Origin: DAOTUL01 sp034437435
Lineage (GTDB): Bacteria > Chloroflexota > Anaerolineae > Aggregatilineales > Phototrophicaceae
Direction of reading: 5' to 3'
DNA: 15,455 bases
Assembly (NCBI GenBank): GCA_964417785.1
Contig: CAYQJO010000093.1
Coordinates: 1 to 15,455, forward strand
Positions 1-6,556 of this stretch are shown one piece after another (within the stretch, counting starts at the first letter, position 1; each line of letters starts with the position of its first letter). The translations under genes were made by a program, and so were the position numbers. The notes below the pieces were generated by a model, which was not told the DNA's origin, ran no database searches, and worked only from the letters and a program-made list of their open reading frames with translations.

Positions 1-27
1 ACATAGCCCGGTGTTCTACATTTCTGC

Positions 28-85
28 GGACGGCAATAATGCCGTCCCTACCCACGTTTTCGTAGGGACGCGATTTTTCGCGTCC
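28..85. repeat. Pair of head-to-head palindromic repeat units (REP/MITE-like)
   Basis: Two perfect 8-bp-arm hairpins lie side by side: GGACGGCA/TGCCGTCC at 28-35 and 40-47 with loop ATAA, and GGACGCGA/TCGCGTCC at 66-73 and 78-85 with loop TTTT. Each is preceded, on opposite strands, by GTAGG (minus strand about 51-47; plus strand 62-66), so they are two copies of one unit placed head to head, and the CTAC/GTAG parts can pair as well. The arms differ between copies (GGCA versus GCGA) but stay self-complementary. A related unit lies at 13595-13621. The pair sits 32-89 bases downstream of the stop of the minus-strand nitroreductase gene. It lacks a T run, so it is a poor intrinsic terminator. 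An intergenic palindromic repeat family is the best reading. Confidence 0.6.
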
Positions 86-116
86 GCCGTGAGAATAGCT
101 ATTTTCTTGGAAATGC

Positions 117-770
117 CTAATAGCGTATCAGAACTTCGTCCAGCGGTTTCTTCGTGATAGCCGGGACTTCAGCGTCGTCTGCCGGGTAGCCCACCGGAAT
201 GACGACGAAGGCGCGTTCGTTGGGTGGACGCTGCAACACCTCGCTCAAAAAAACCATCGGACTCGGCGTGTGGGTCAATGTCGCCAGACCGGCTTGATGC
301 AGGCTGGCAAGCAGCATTCCGACCGCGATGCCGACCGAATCCTGCACGTAGTAGTGCTTGATCCGTCCGGTGTCGCTCAGCCCGTAAGTCTGGGCAAATA
401 CCACGATCAGATAGGGCGCGTCTTCCAGGTGCGGTTTTTGCCAGTCCGTGCCGAGATGGGCGATGGCTTCCAGCCATTCATCGCTCATGCGCCGCTCATA
501 ATTGTCTCTTTCCTCAGCCTCGGCGGCCAGCCGTATCCGGTGCTTGATGTCTGGATCGCTGACGACTGCGAATGTCCAGGGCTGCTGGTTGGCCCCGGAT
601 GGCGCGGTGGCTGCGGTAGCGACGGCGTTCTCGATCAACTCGTAGGGAACCGGTTCGGTCGAAAAATGACGCACAGTGCGGCGAGTCCGCATGCGGGCCA
701 GGAATTGGCGCGAGCGGTGCTGTTGTTCTTCCAGTGGAAGGCGTTCAAAATCCAGTTTTTGGGTTATCAT
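117..770 (-). CDS. Iodotyrosine deiodinase-like flavin (FMN) nitroreductase
   Basis: This is a 217-residue nitroreductase-fold protein that should bind FMN and act as a soluble reductase. From memory it aligns almost without gaps to human iodotyrosine deiodinase with a constant offset of 70. FMN-phosphate residues R30, R31, T32 and R34 match human R100, R101, S102 and R104, followed by an APSGANQQPWTF segment. The three lid residues that grip the zwitterion of halotyrosine in the animal enzyme (E157, Y161, K182) are present as E87, Y91 and K112. The C-terminal PVGYP and KPLDEV motifs also match. I prefer the ATG at 770, which has GGA about 7 bases upstream; a TTG at 782 would add four residues. 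No membrane anchor is seen, unlike in vertebrates. It stands alone, divergent from a glycosyltransferase operon. Dehalogenation of halotyrosines is an inference; another nitroreductase substrate is possible. Confidence 0.9.
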   Translation of the reverse strand: MITQKLDFERLPLEEQQHRSRQFLARMRTRRTVRHFSTEPVPYELIENAVATAATAPSGANQQPWTFAVVSDPDIKHRIRLAAEAEERDNYERRMSDEWLEAIAHLGTDWQKPHLEDAPYLIVVFAQTYGLSDTGRIKHYYVQDSVGIAVGMLLASLHQAGLATLTHTPSPMVFLSEVLQRPPNERAFVVIPVGYPADDAEVPAITKKPLDEVLIRY

Positions 771-805
771 CGAATTGTCCAAAGCTATACGATTGCTGCC
801 ACCAA

Positions 806-814
806 TGATATAAT
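806..814 (+). promoter_or_regulatory. Extended -10 promoter of the glycosyltransferase operon
   Basis: TGATATAAT is a perfect TATAAT box (809-814) preceded by TGn, the extended -10 form that needs little or no -35 sequence; the -35 region is indeed poor. Transcription would start near 821, giving a leader of about 26 bases that contains the GGAGA ribosome binding site (837-841) of the gene at 847. The region of about 76 bases is divergent, with the nitroreductase on the other strand. Confidence 0.55.
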
Positions 815-846
815 CGCCCGGTTAATTTTCTACCTGGAGATGGGTC

Positions 847-1551
847 ATGCAGCGCAAATACACCTTGAGCGTGATTATTCCCTGTTACAACGAAGTGGAC
901 TTTCTGGAAGATGTTCTCCGGCGGGTGCGGGCGGTGCAACTGGCGGACGAGATCATTATTGTCGATGATGGCTCGACCGACGGTACCCGCGACATTCTTC
1001 ACCGCCTGGAAAATGAGACAGGGAACGAGGACCTGCGCATCCTGTATCATGAGCGCAATCAGGGCAAAGGCGCTGCCCTGGTGACCGGCTTCGGTGTGGC
1101 GAAAAGCGATATTCTGCTCATTCAAGACGCCGACCAGGAATATGACCCCCGCGACTACCCGATTCTGCTCAAGCCGCTGGAAGAGGGCATCGCCGTCGTT
1201 GTCTATGGATCGCGCTTTCTTGGCGGTCCACGCAAGGCGATGAACTTCTGGAACATGGTCGCCAACAAGATGCTCACGCTGGTGACCAATATACTCTACA
1301 ACGCTATCCTCAGCGACATGGAAACCTGCTACAAAGTTTTCAAGCGTGATGTCGTCCGCGATATGACCATCCACGCACGCGGATTCGAGTTCGAGCCGGA
1401 GTTCACCGCCAAAGTGCTGAAGCAGGGCATTCGCATTTATGAGGTGCCGATTTCGTATAACGGGCGCGAATGGTACGAGGGCAAGAAGATCAAATGGACC
1501 GACGCGCCCAAAGCGGTCTGGACACTGGTCAAGTATCGCTTCGTGAACTGA
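847..1551 (+). CDS. Family 2 glycosyltransferase, polyprenyl-phosphate-sugar synthase-like
   Basis: This 234-residue cytoplasmic GT-A glycosyltransferase resembles the soluble form of dolichyl-phosphate mannose synthase. Visible motifs are VDDGSTDGT (39-47) for nucleotide binding, QDADQEYDP (93-101) carrying the metal-binding DAD, GSRF (121-124), SDMETCYKVF (156-165) and EVPISYNGR (199-207), all typical of DPM1-like enzymes. The likely reaction is transfer of a hexose from a nucleotide sugar to polyprenyl phosphate on the inner face of the membrane. There is no C-terminal membrane segment, so it would act as a peripheral enzyme. The start has GGAGA six bases upstream. Its stop shares one base with the next start (TGATG), so it is translationally coupled to a GT-C-like membrane protein that could use the lipid-linked sugar. 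The exact sugar cannot be read from sequence. Confidence 0.92.
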   Translation: MQRKYTLSVIIPCYNEVDFLEDVLRRVRAVQLADEIIIVDDGSTDGTRDILHRLENETGNEDLRILYHERNQGKGAALVTGFGVAKSDILLIQDADQEYDPRDYPILLKPLEEGIAVVVYGSRFLGGPRKAMNFWNMVANKMLTLVTNILYNAILSDMETCYKVFKRDVVRDMTIHARGFEFEPEFTAKVLKQGIRIYEVPISYNGREWYEGKKIKWTDAPKAVWTLVKYRFVN

Positions 1552-3365
1552 TGCGTCGAATTGTCGTCGGGGCCAGCCTGCTGCTGGCGTTAGTCCTGTG
1601 GCTGGACCTGACCCCCTGGGTACGCGGCGGTTTCGGCTGGCGCTGGCCTTATGATCCGGTGACGTTTGAGCGAGCAATCCCTCTGGCGCTGGTTCTCGTC
1701 ATTTATCTTGCCGGGTCCATCTTGATATGGCAGCGGCGCGGCGCGTTAATGTGGGCTTTTGCCGGCACAGTTGCAGTGTCGCTGACCGTACTGGCCTTGC
1801 GTGGTGACGGGGTGTTCTTCGAACTGCTGGCCCGAACGATGGGACGGGATGTCAACGGCACCCACTGGGCGGCGGCCCGCATCGACTGGCAGAGCGACAC
1901 CTGGTACGACTGGTGGGAGATTGCGCACGAACCCGGCACATACAGTATCCATGTCGCGGTCGCGCCGCCAGGACTGCCCATGCTTTACAGCCTGCTCAAC
2001 GCTGGATTCGATGCCATACCGGCAGCCGCCGACCCCTTGCAGCGCTTTTTGCTTCCCTACCAGTGCCATAATTACAACCTGCTCGGCTATTCGTCTGGAC
2101 AGTGGGCGTCAGCCATGCTGGGTATTCTCACGCCGGTGATCGCCGGATTGACTGTATTTGTACTCTATGGCTTGACTCGCTCACGGACAGCGATGCTGTG
2201 GTGGCCGCTGATCCCGGCGCTCGGCCTGTTCGCCGGGACATGGTACACGGTTTTTCCACTGGTGGTGCTGGTGGCGTTCGGACTGCTCAAGCGTGGGTTG
2301 GCACACGGGCCGTTCTGGTTGGTGACGGCGGGACTGATCGCCGGGTTAGGGACCTTCGCCAATTATGTCTTCATCGCCGTAACTGGCTTCTACGGCTTCT
2401 ACACCCTCACCCATTATGGTCTGCGCGAACGAGGGACACGCCCCATCTACCGACCAGTACTGGTCGGGGTATGGTTTGGCCTGGGATTGACGCTGCCCTG
2501 GCTGGCCTACTGGCTGTATACCAGTGTCCCTCCCTGGGACATCTTCAGCGCCTCGTTTGATCTGCACCTGGAACTGGAACGGGACTATCTGCCCTGGGTG
2601 TTCCTGCACCCCTGGGATTGGACACTCTTCACCGGGCTGGCACTGGTGCTGGTCTGGTTGGGTGGATTGTGGCGGCAGCGCCGTAACCCGCCGGTACTGG
2701 CGTTGGCACTGCTCCTGACGGTCGTCACATTGGCTGTGAGCGGCACCGGGCGCGGCGAATCGGGCCGGGTATGGCTGGTCTTCACACCGCTGCTGCTGAT
2801 CGCCGCCGCCGAAATGCTCCCCCGTGATGGACTGAAGCGCGAGTGGTTCATCGTCGCTGCCAGTCAGGCGGTACTTCTGCTGGCGCTGGCGGCAACGGTC
2901 AGCGCGGTCGGTCATGACCTGGAACAACCACCGGACCCGCCGCAGCTTGCCGGAGTCGATTGGGTCGATCTTGACAGTGTTTTCTACGACGGGCGTACCG
3001 GCGTGGTCTTTCGATTGGCGGGATGGCACGGTCAGGTCGATAATGGAACCGTACTGCTCAGTCTGCGCTGGCAAGGACTCGAAAGGCCGACCGATGTCTA
3101 CTGGTTCGGCGCGGTCCCGGTGGACCCGGCGGGCCGCAGCGGCGACTCCCTGGTCTGGCAGCCAGAGGCCGGTTATCCGACCACCTGCTGGGCAAACGGC
3201 CAGATGATAGAGGATCAGGTGCGCGTGCCGCTGCCCGGTGAAGACGGTCCCTGGTGGGTGAGTCTGGCTGTCTTCGGCGACGATACCCAGACTGAAGGCC
3301 GGCTGCGAGTCCGGTTGGCTGATGGAAGGGAAGATGTGCAGGTGGGACTCGGTCCCATAGAGTAA
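1551..3365 (+). CDS. GT-C-like membrane glycosyltransferase with C-terminal beta-sandwich domain
   Basis: This 604-residue polytopic membrane protein begins at the ATG overlapping the previous stop (TGATG); an upstream in-frame start at 1470 would lie inside the GT2 gene and is not needed. Hydrophobic segments run from about residue 4 to 455. The first large extracytoplasmic loop contains MGRDVNGTHWAAARIDW (97-113) and HVAVAPPGLP (134-143), like loops of lipid-sugar-dependent GT-C enzymes. A later RGESGRVW (401-408) precedes the last membrane helices. Residues about 466-600 form a soluble beta-rich domain (LSLRWQGL at 503-510, GYPTTCWANG at 541-550), a type I associate with Chloroflexota family 39-like membrane proteins. 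It probably transfers a sugar from a polyprenyl carrier to an exported acceptor. Family-level assignment is reasonable; substrate and acceptor are unknown. Confidence 0.75.
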   Translation: MRRIVVGASLLLALVLWLDLTPWVRGGFGWRWPYDPVTFERAIPLALVLVIYLAGSILIWQRRGALMWAFAGTVAVSLTVLALRGDGVFFELLARTMGRDVNGTHWAAARIDWQSDTWYDWWEIAHEPGTYSIHVAVAPPGLPMLYSLLNAGFDAIPAAADPLQRFLLPYQCHNYNLLGYSSGQWASAMLGILTPVIAGLTVFVLYGLTRSRTAMLWWPLIPALGLFAGTWYTVFPLVVLVAFGLLKRGLAHGPFWLVTAGLIAGLGTFANYVFIAVTGFYGFYTLTHYGLRERGTRPIYRPVLVGVWFGLGLTLPWLAYWLYTSVPPWDIFSASFDLHLELERDYLPWVFLHPWDWTLFTGLALVLVWLGGLWRQRRNPPVLALALLLTVVTLAVSGTGRGESGRVWLVFTPLLLIAAAEMLPRDGLKREWFIVAASQAVLLLALAATVSAVGHDLEQPPDPPQLAGVDWVDLDSVFYDGRTGVVFRLAGWHGQVDNGTVLLSLRWQGLERPTDVYWFGAVPVDPAGRSGDSLVWQPEAGYPTTCWANGQMIEDQVRVPLPGEDGPWWVSLAVFGDDTQTEGRLRVRLADGREDVQVGLGPIE

Positions 3366-3374
3366 GGATGCGCG

Positions 3375-3785
3375 ATGTGGGTTCGCAGGGGGATACTGGT
3401 CTTGTTCATCGGACTGTGGATGATCGGCCTGGGCCTGATTTTGCTGGCTCCGTTCATCCGTCTGGCGACCTTTGGCCTGGAAGGTGATGACCTCTACGGG
3501 GCGCTGCTGCTGACCTTCTCCCGCGATAACCACGACGACCACCCCTACTTCTATGCTGATATTCGCCTCAGTTTCCGTGATCTGGTGCGCGACCTACCGG
3601 AGACAGCCACACTTCAGGTGTTGTTTCCCCACCAGGATAAAGCCTGGATATGGGCTTATCCGCGTATAGTGGTCGAGGTACCTGATGCTGGCAGCGTCCA
3701 GCCGGGTTTGCCGGTCATCACGACCGAAATCCTACCAGATCGCGATTGTCAGCCCGGTGGGGAAGGGTTGTCATTGTGCCGTTGA
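3375..3785 (+). CDS. Small single-pass membrane protein of unknown function
   Basis: This is a 136-residue protein that I do not recognise. Residues about 5-30 form one strongly hydrophobic helix after a short basic N-terminus (MWVRR). The remaining 105 residues are hydrophilic and probably extracytoplasmic, containing the stretch SRDNHDDHPYFYADI (49-63) and a predicted beta-rich part (about 78-118). The start is well supported: TAAGGA lies six bases upstream of the ATG and includes the stop codon of the preceding gene. Its end overlaps the next GT-C gene by 10 bases. Lying between two GT-C-like genes in one operon suggests an accessory subunit of the glycosylation machinery, but that is inference. 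The last 20 or so residues are low in hydrophobicity and could reflect a frameshift; I see no proof of one. Confidence 0.7.
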   Translation: MWVRRGILVLFIGLWMIGLGLILLAPFIRLATFGLEGDDLYGALLLTFSRDNHDDHPYFYADIRLSFRDLVRDLPETATLQVLFPHQDKAWIWAYPRIVVEVPDAGSVQPGLPVITTEILPDRDCQPGGEGLSLCR

Positions 3786-5005
3786 TCCCATTTTTGACAA
3801 CCTGGCTGATCGGCTGGTCGATTTACCGGTTGGTCCGGCAAGACGAGGCACTATCGCCGGAGGCATTGGGCAGCGCGTGGCTCCTGGGGACCGCCGCTGT
3901 CGGATTCATCCATTACCTCAGCATCGTGCTATTCCAGGCCAATCCACCGACGCTGCTGGTTCTGGCGCTGGCGATTCCCGCTTTCTGGCTGCGCCCGCGC
4001 CGCCTGGATGGATGGTCGGCGTTCCGGCGTGAACGTCTGGCGACCCTGGGCTTGCTGCTGCTGCTGGCAACTTTGCCGGTCTTTCTGGCGATGTCGGGAT
4101 TCACCGCTGATGCGACACGCATGTGGCTGGCGAAGGCCCAGCTTTACGCGCAAAAGCCGGATTACACCTACATGATCGAGAACCTGTACTGGCGCTGGCA
4201 TCCGAGTTATCCACCCTTGTTCAGCCATCAATACCAGTGGCAGCTTGTCTTCACCGAGACGACACTGGGCCTCAAACTGCCGCTGTTCGGTTATTACGTT
4301 GCGACGTTGATGGCGGTGTTTGCCCTGCTGCGCGACCGAATCTGCCAGCCGGTGTTGTGGACAGTCCTGACTGCTGGCTTTCCCATATACTGGTGGTTCT
4401 GGCCGCTGGGGACGGCAGACCCGGCCCTGGCCGCCTTCGCCGTGATGGGATTGTACTGGGTGGGCCGACATGGAGTCGCTGGCGCTTTGCTTCTCGGTCT
4501 GATGCCGCTGGTAAAAACCGAAGGTCTGCTGCTGCTGGCGTGTATTCTGGTGGGCATCCTCATCGCGGAACGACGTATCCGCACGGTCGGGATGGTGCTT
4601 GCATGGGGGGCAATCTGCACGCTGTCATGGTGGTTGATTGTGTGGCGTACCGGTGTTGTGGACAGCGATTTTGCTCTGTCGGCATTCTCACCCGACCGCA
4701 TCATACCCGTGCTGGAACGGACTCTGCCGATAGTGTTGAACCCGATCCTGTTCGCCTTTTTGTGGTTCTTCTTCTTCCTGCTTCTGCTGCTTGGATACTG
4801 GAAGCACATGCTGCTATGGCTGCCGACTGCGCTCTATGTGATACTGCTGATCGCCGCCTATACCTTCAGCACCTATCACATGGGCGTCGACAACCACATC
4901 CACCAGAGCATGGAGCGCATTCTGCTTCAGGTAGTGGCACCAGCTATGGTGTATCTGGCACTGTCTGCTGGAAAGCAAAAGAACCGCACAGAGGCGGCTC
5001 TGTAG
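3776..5005 (+). CDS. GT-C-like polytopic membrane glycosyltransferase
   Basis: This 409-residue integral membrane protein has about ten or more hydrophobic segments. The first extracytoplasmic loop, after two to three helices, carries FTADATRMWLAKA (109-121) and WHPSYPPLFS (141-150). Such an acidic residue plus an H-P-x-Y-P-P-L motif is common in PMT/ArnT/Rgt-like GT-C enzymes that use polyprenyl-phosphate sugars. I place the start at GTG 3776, because GGTGGGGAAGG lies about nine bases upstream; a TTG at 3746 would add ten residues and lacks a clear ribosome site. The gene overlaps the preceding small membrane protein by 10 bases. There is no C-terminal soluble domain, unlike the first GT-C protein of the operon. 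It faces rpsD convergently with only 16 bases between the two stop codons. The sugar and acceptor are unknown. Confidence 0.75.
   Translation: MPLIPFLTTWLIGWSIYRLVRQDEALSPEALGSAWLLGTAAVGFIHYLSIVLFQANPPTLLVLALAIPAFWLRPRRLDGWSAFRRERLATLGLLLLLATLPVFLAMSGFTADATRMWLAKAQLYAQKPDYTYMIENLYWRWHPSYPPLFSHQYQWQLVFTETTLGLKLPLFGYYVATLMAVFALLRDRICQPVLWTVLTAGFPIYWWFWPLGTADPALAAFAVMGLYWVGRHGVAGALLLGLMPLVKTEGLLLLACILVGILIAERRIRTVGMVLAWGAICTLSWWLIVWRTGVVDSDFALSAFSPDRIIPVLERTLPIVLNPILFAFLWFFFFLLLLLGYWKHMLLWLPTALYVILLIAAYTFSTYHMGVDNHIHQSMERILLQVVAPAMVYLALSAGKQKNRTEAAL
4971..5000 (-). terminator. Intrinsic terminator of the rsmI-rpsD operon
   Basis: Read on the minus strand, GAGCCGC and GCGGTTC form a 7-bp stem (one G-U pair) with loop CTCTGT, followed by TTTTGCTTT. 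It begins 21 bases after the rpsD stop. On the plus strand the wobble becomes an A-C mismatch and there is no T run, so it should act mainly on the minus strand. It lies inside the last codons of the convergent GT-C gene. Confidence 0.6.
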
Positions 5006-5021
5006 TTCGCTGTTGTGAAAA

Positions 5022-5648
5022 CTAGGTCAGGCGGTTGTAGAACTCAACTACAAGCTGGATGTCCACCGGAATCGGAATTTCCTTCTGTTCCGGAATGCGC
5101 ATCATCGTCGCCTGGAACTTGTCCGGTTCCACATTCAGGTAGACCGGGGCGGTTACACCCTGTTCCAGCAGTTCGATAACATGCGGGTTCTTTTGCATCT
5201 TGGGACGGATGCTGACGACATCGCCGGGGCGCACCTGATAGGACGGCAGGTCAACCCGCCCGCCGTTGACGTTGATATGACCATGCACCACCATCTGACG
5301 GGAAGCCCAGACGGTCGCGGCGAAACCAGCCCGCTGGACGATATTATCCAGGCGGCGCTCCAACAGGACCATCAGATTTTCGCCGGTACGACCCGGCATC
5401 TGGTCGGCCTTCTTGTAGTAGTTACGAAGCTGACGCTCACGCACATTGTAGATGAAAGCAAGTTTCTGCTTCTCATCAAGCTGGAGACCGTAGTCACTGC
5501 GGCGACCGGAGCGGAACTGCTTTTCCTTGCCATGATCGCCAGGTGGGTAAGGACGGTTCTCGATGATTTTTTGATACTTGGCACGCGAGATCAGCACTTC
5601 GCCGAAGCGGCGCTGCATCTTCGTTTTGGGGCCATGATACGATGCCAT
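5022..5648 (-). CDS. rpsD: Small ribosomal subunit protein uS4 (S4)
   Basis: This full-length 208-residue S4 binds the 5' domain of 16S rRNA and is a primary assembly protein of the 30S subunit. The N-terminal part has MASYHGPKTKMQRRFG (1-16), the YPPGDHG motif (34-40) and SDYGLQLDEKQKL (51-63). The S4 RNA-binding domain covers about residues 95-155, with LLERRLDNIVQRAGFA (95-110) and the NGGRVDLPSYQVRPGD segment. The protein contains no cysteine, so it is the zinc-free form. AAGAGG lies about ten bases before the ATG. It is not beside rpsM, rpsK or rpoA but follows rsmI after 92 bases, so it is a relocated S4 gene or an additional copy. An inverted repeat lies just upstream and a terminator just downstream. 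Confidence 0.97.
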   Translation of the reverse strand: MASYHGPKTKMQRRFGEVLISRAKYQKIIENRPYPPGDHGKEKQFRSGRRSDYGLQLDEKQKLAFIYNVRERQLRNYYKKADQMPGRTGENLMVLLERRLDNIVQRAGFAATVWASRQMVVHGHINVNGGRVDLPSYQVRPGDVVSIRPKMQKNPHVIELLEQGVTAPVYLNVEPDKFQATMMRIPEQKEIPIPVDIQLVVEFYNRLT

Positions 5649-5671
5649 AAGTGAAAAACCTCTTGTCTAAC

Positions 5672-5752
5672 GGGACAAAACCCGATTATGTGCTTCGGAA
5701 GTAGGAGCTATTCTATCGCTTTTTAGTCCGATTTCCAGGGTTAGTTTGTCCC
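5672..5752 (-). promoter_or_regulatory. Long inverted repeat upstream of rpsD (possible leader structure)
   Basis: Between rsmI and rpsD, GGGACAAA (5672-5679) is complementary to TTTGTCCC (5745-5752), and the adjoining ACCC (5680-5683) to GGGT (5738-5741). This gives 12 pairs with a three-base bulge, enclosing about 54 bases. The rsmI stop codon lies in the distal arm, and rpsD starts 23 bases after the proximal arm. Many bacteria control S4 synthesis by S4 binding to its own mRNA leader, so an autoregulatory structure is possible. Inside the loop the minus strand also reads TAGAAT (5715-5710), a -10-like hexamer that could be an internal rpsD promoter. Both readings are tentative. Confidence 0.35.
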
Positions 5753-6556
5753 CAGAGCGTAGACATCGCGCCGATTCCAGCCTGATTCCGCTGCAACCGC
5801 CTTCGCCGCCTGCGAAAGTGACTCGCCGTTGTCCAGGCGGACCTGAAGCGCCACCTGTACCCGATCCTTGTCCCACAGCGGTTGGTCCAGCACTTTGCCA
5901 CCGACGACGATGACGACCTCACCGCGTGGCGGTGTCGCCGCGTAATGGGCGCGGACTTCCTGAACTGTGCCGCGTGTGAATTCCTCAAACTTCTTGCTGA
6001 TCTCACGGGCCACACACAGCGGGCGTTCACCCAGAGCTTCACCGACCATGTTCAAGGTATCGACCAGCCGGTTAGGACTCTCGAACATGACCAGTGTGCG
6101 CGTCTCATCACGCAGACCGAGCAAGAACTGCCGCCTGGCTCTGGTCTTACGTGGCACGAATCCGAGATAGATGAAACTATCGGTGGGCAAACCGGATGCC
6201 ACCAGTGCCGGGATCAAGGAACTGGCTCCTGGCAGCGGTTCGACCCTTATCTCATGCTCAACAGCCGCCACAACCAGTTCATAGCCTGGGTCGCTGATCC
6301 CTGGCGTACCGGCATCCGAGATGAGTGCGACATCCCCTAGTGCCAGCGCGTCTAGCAGCGTATCCAGCTTTTCCAGCTTGTTATGCTCATGGTAGCTGGT
6401 CAGCGGGGTGCAAATATCGTAATGATCGAGCAAGACACGGCTGGTGCGTGTGTCCTCGGCAGCAATCAAACTCACCTCACGCAGGATTCGCAGCGCCCGC
6501 AAGGTGATGTCTTCCAGGTTGCCTATGGGCGTTGGGACGATATAAAGGGTTCCCAA
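5741..6556 (-). CDS. rsmI: 16S rRNA (cytidine1402-2'-O)-methyltransferase RsmI
   Basis: RsmI (older name YraL) uses S-adenosylmethionine to methylate the ribose of C1402 in the 30S decoding centre. The 271-residue protein has the tetrapyrrole-methylase fold and nearly every family signature: TLYIVPTPIGNLEDIT (3-18), AEDTR (33-37), SDAGTPGISDPG (80-91), PGASS (109-113), GLPTD (122-126), GFVPRK (132-137) and FESPNRL near 160. The start is a TTG at 6556, directly after the TAA of the upstream gene with no spacing. The family nearly always begins M-x-TLYIVATPIGNL, so this rare start is well supported, with GGATGG just upstream inside the preceding gene. Translation is therefore probably coupled to the STAND ATPase. 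It lies upstream of rpsD, which gives the operon a 30S theme. Confidence 0.96.
   Translation of the reverse strand: MGTLYIVPTPIGNLEDITLRALRILREVSLIAAEDTRTSRVLLDHYDICTPLTSYHEHNKLEKLDTLLDALALGDVALISDAGTPGISDPGYELVVAAVEHEIRVEPLPGASSLIPALVASGLPTDSFIYLGFVPRKTRARRQFLLGLRDETRTLVMFESPNRLVDTLNMVGEALGERPLCVAREISKKFEEFTRGTVQEVRAHYAATPPRGEVVIVVGGKVLDQPLWDKDRVQVALQVRLDNGESLSQAAKAVAAESGWNRRDVYALGTN

Noticed and set aside
28..85. CRISPR array or intrinsic terminator at the left edge
   Set aside because: There are only two inverted units with no spacers of regular length, and the hairpins are not followed by a T run on the minus strand.
2346..3542. Minus-strand open frame of 398 codons opposite the first GT-C gene
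   Set aside because: It spans the junction of two well-supported plus-strand genes and gives a Gln/Pro-rich nonsense-like protein.
3700..3790. Possible frameshift joining the small membrane protein to the second GT-C protein
   Set aside because: The second gene has its own strong ribosome site nine bases before GTG 3776, and a 10-base overlap is ordinary operon packing. The odd last residues of the small protein keep a small doubt.
4123..5025. Long plus-strand open frame of 300 codons overlapping the second GT-C gene
   Set aside because: It encodes a Gly/Ala/Arg/His-rich sequence with no motifs, while the other frame gives a clean membrane protein with HPxYPPL and a good ribosome site. It is a GC-rich shadow.
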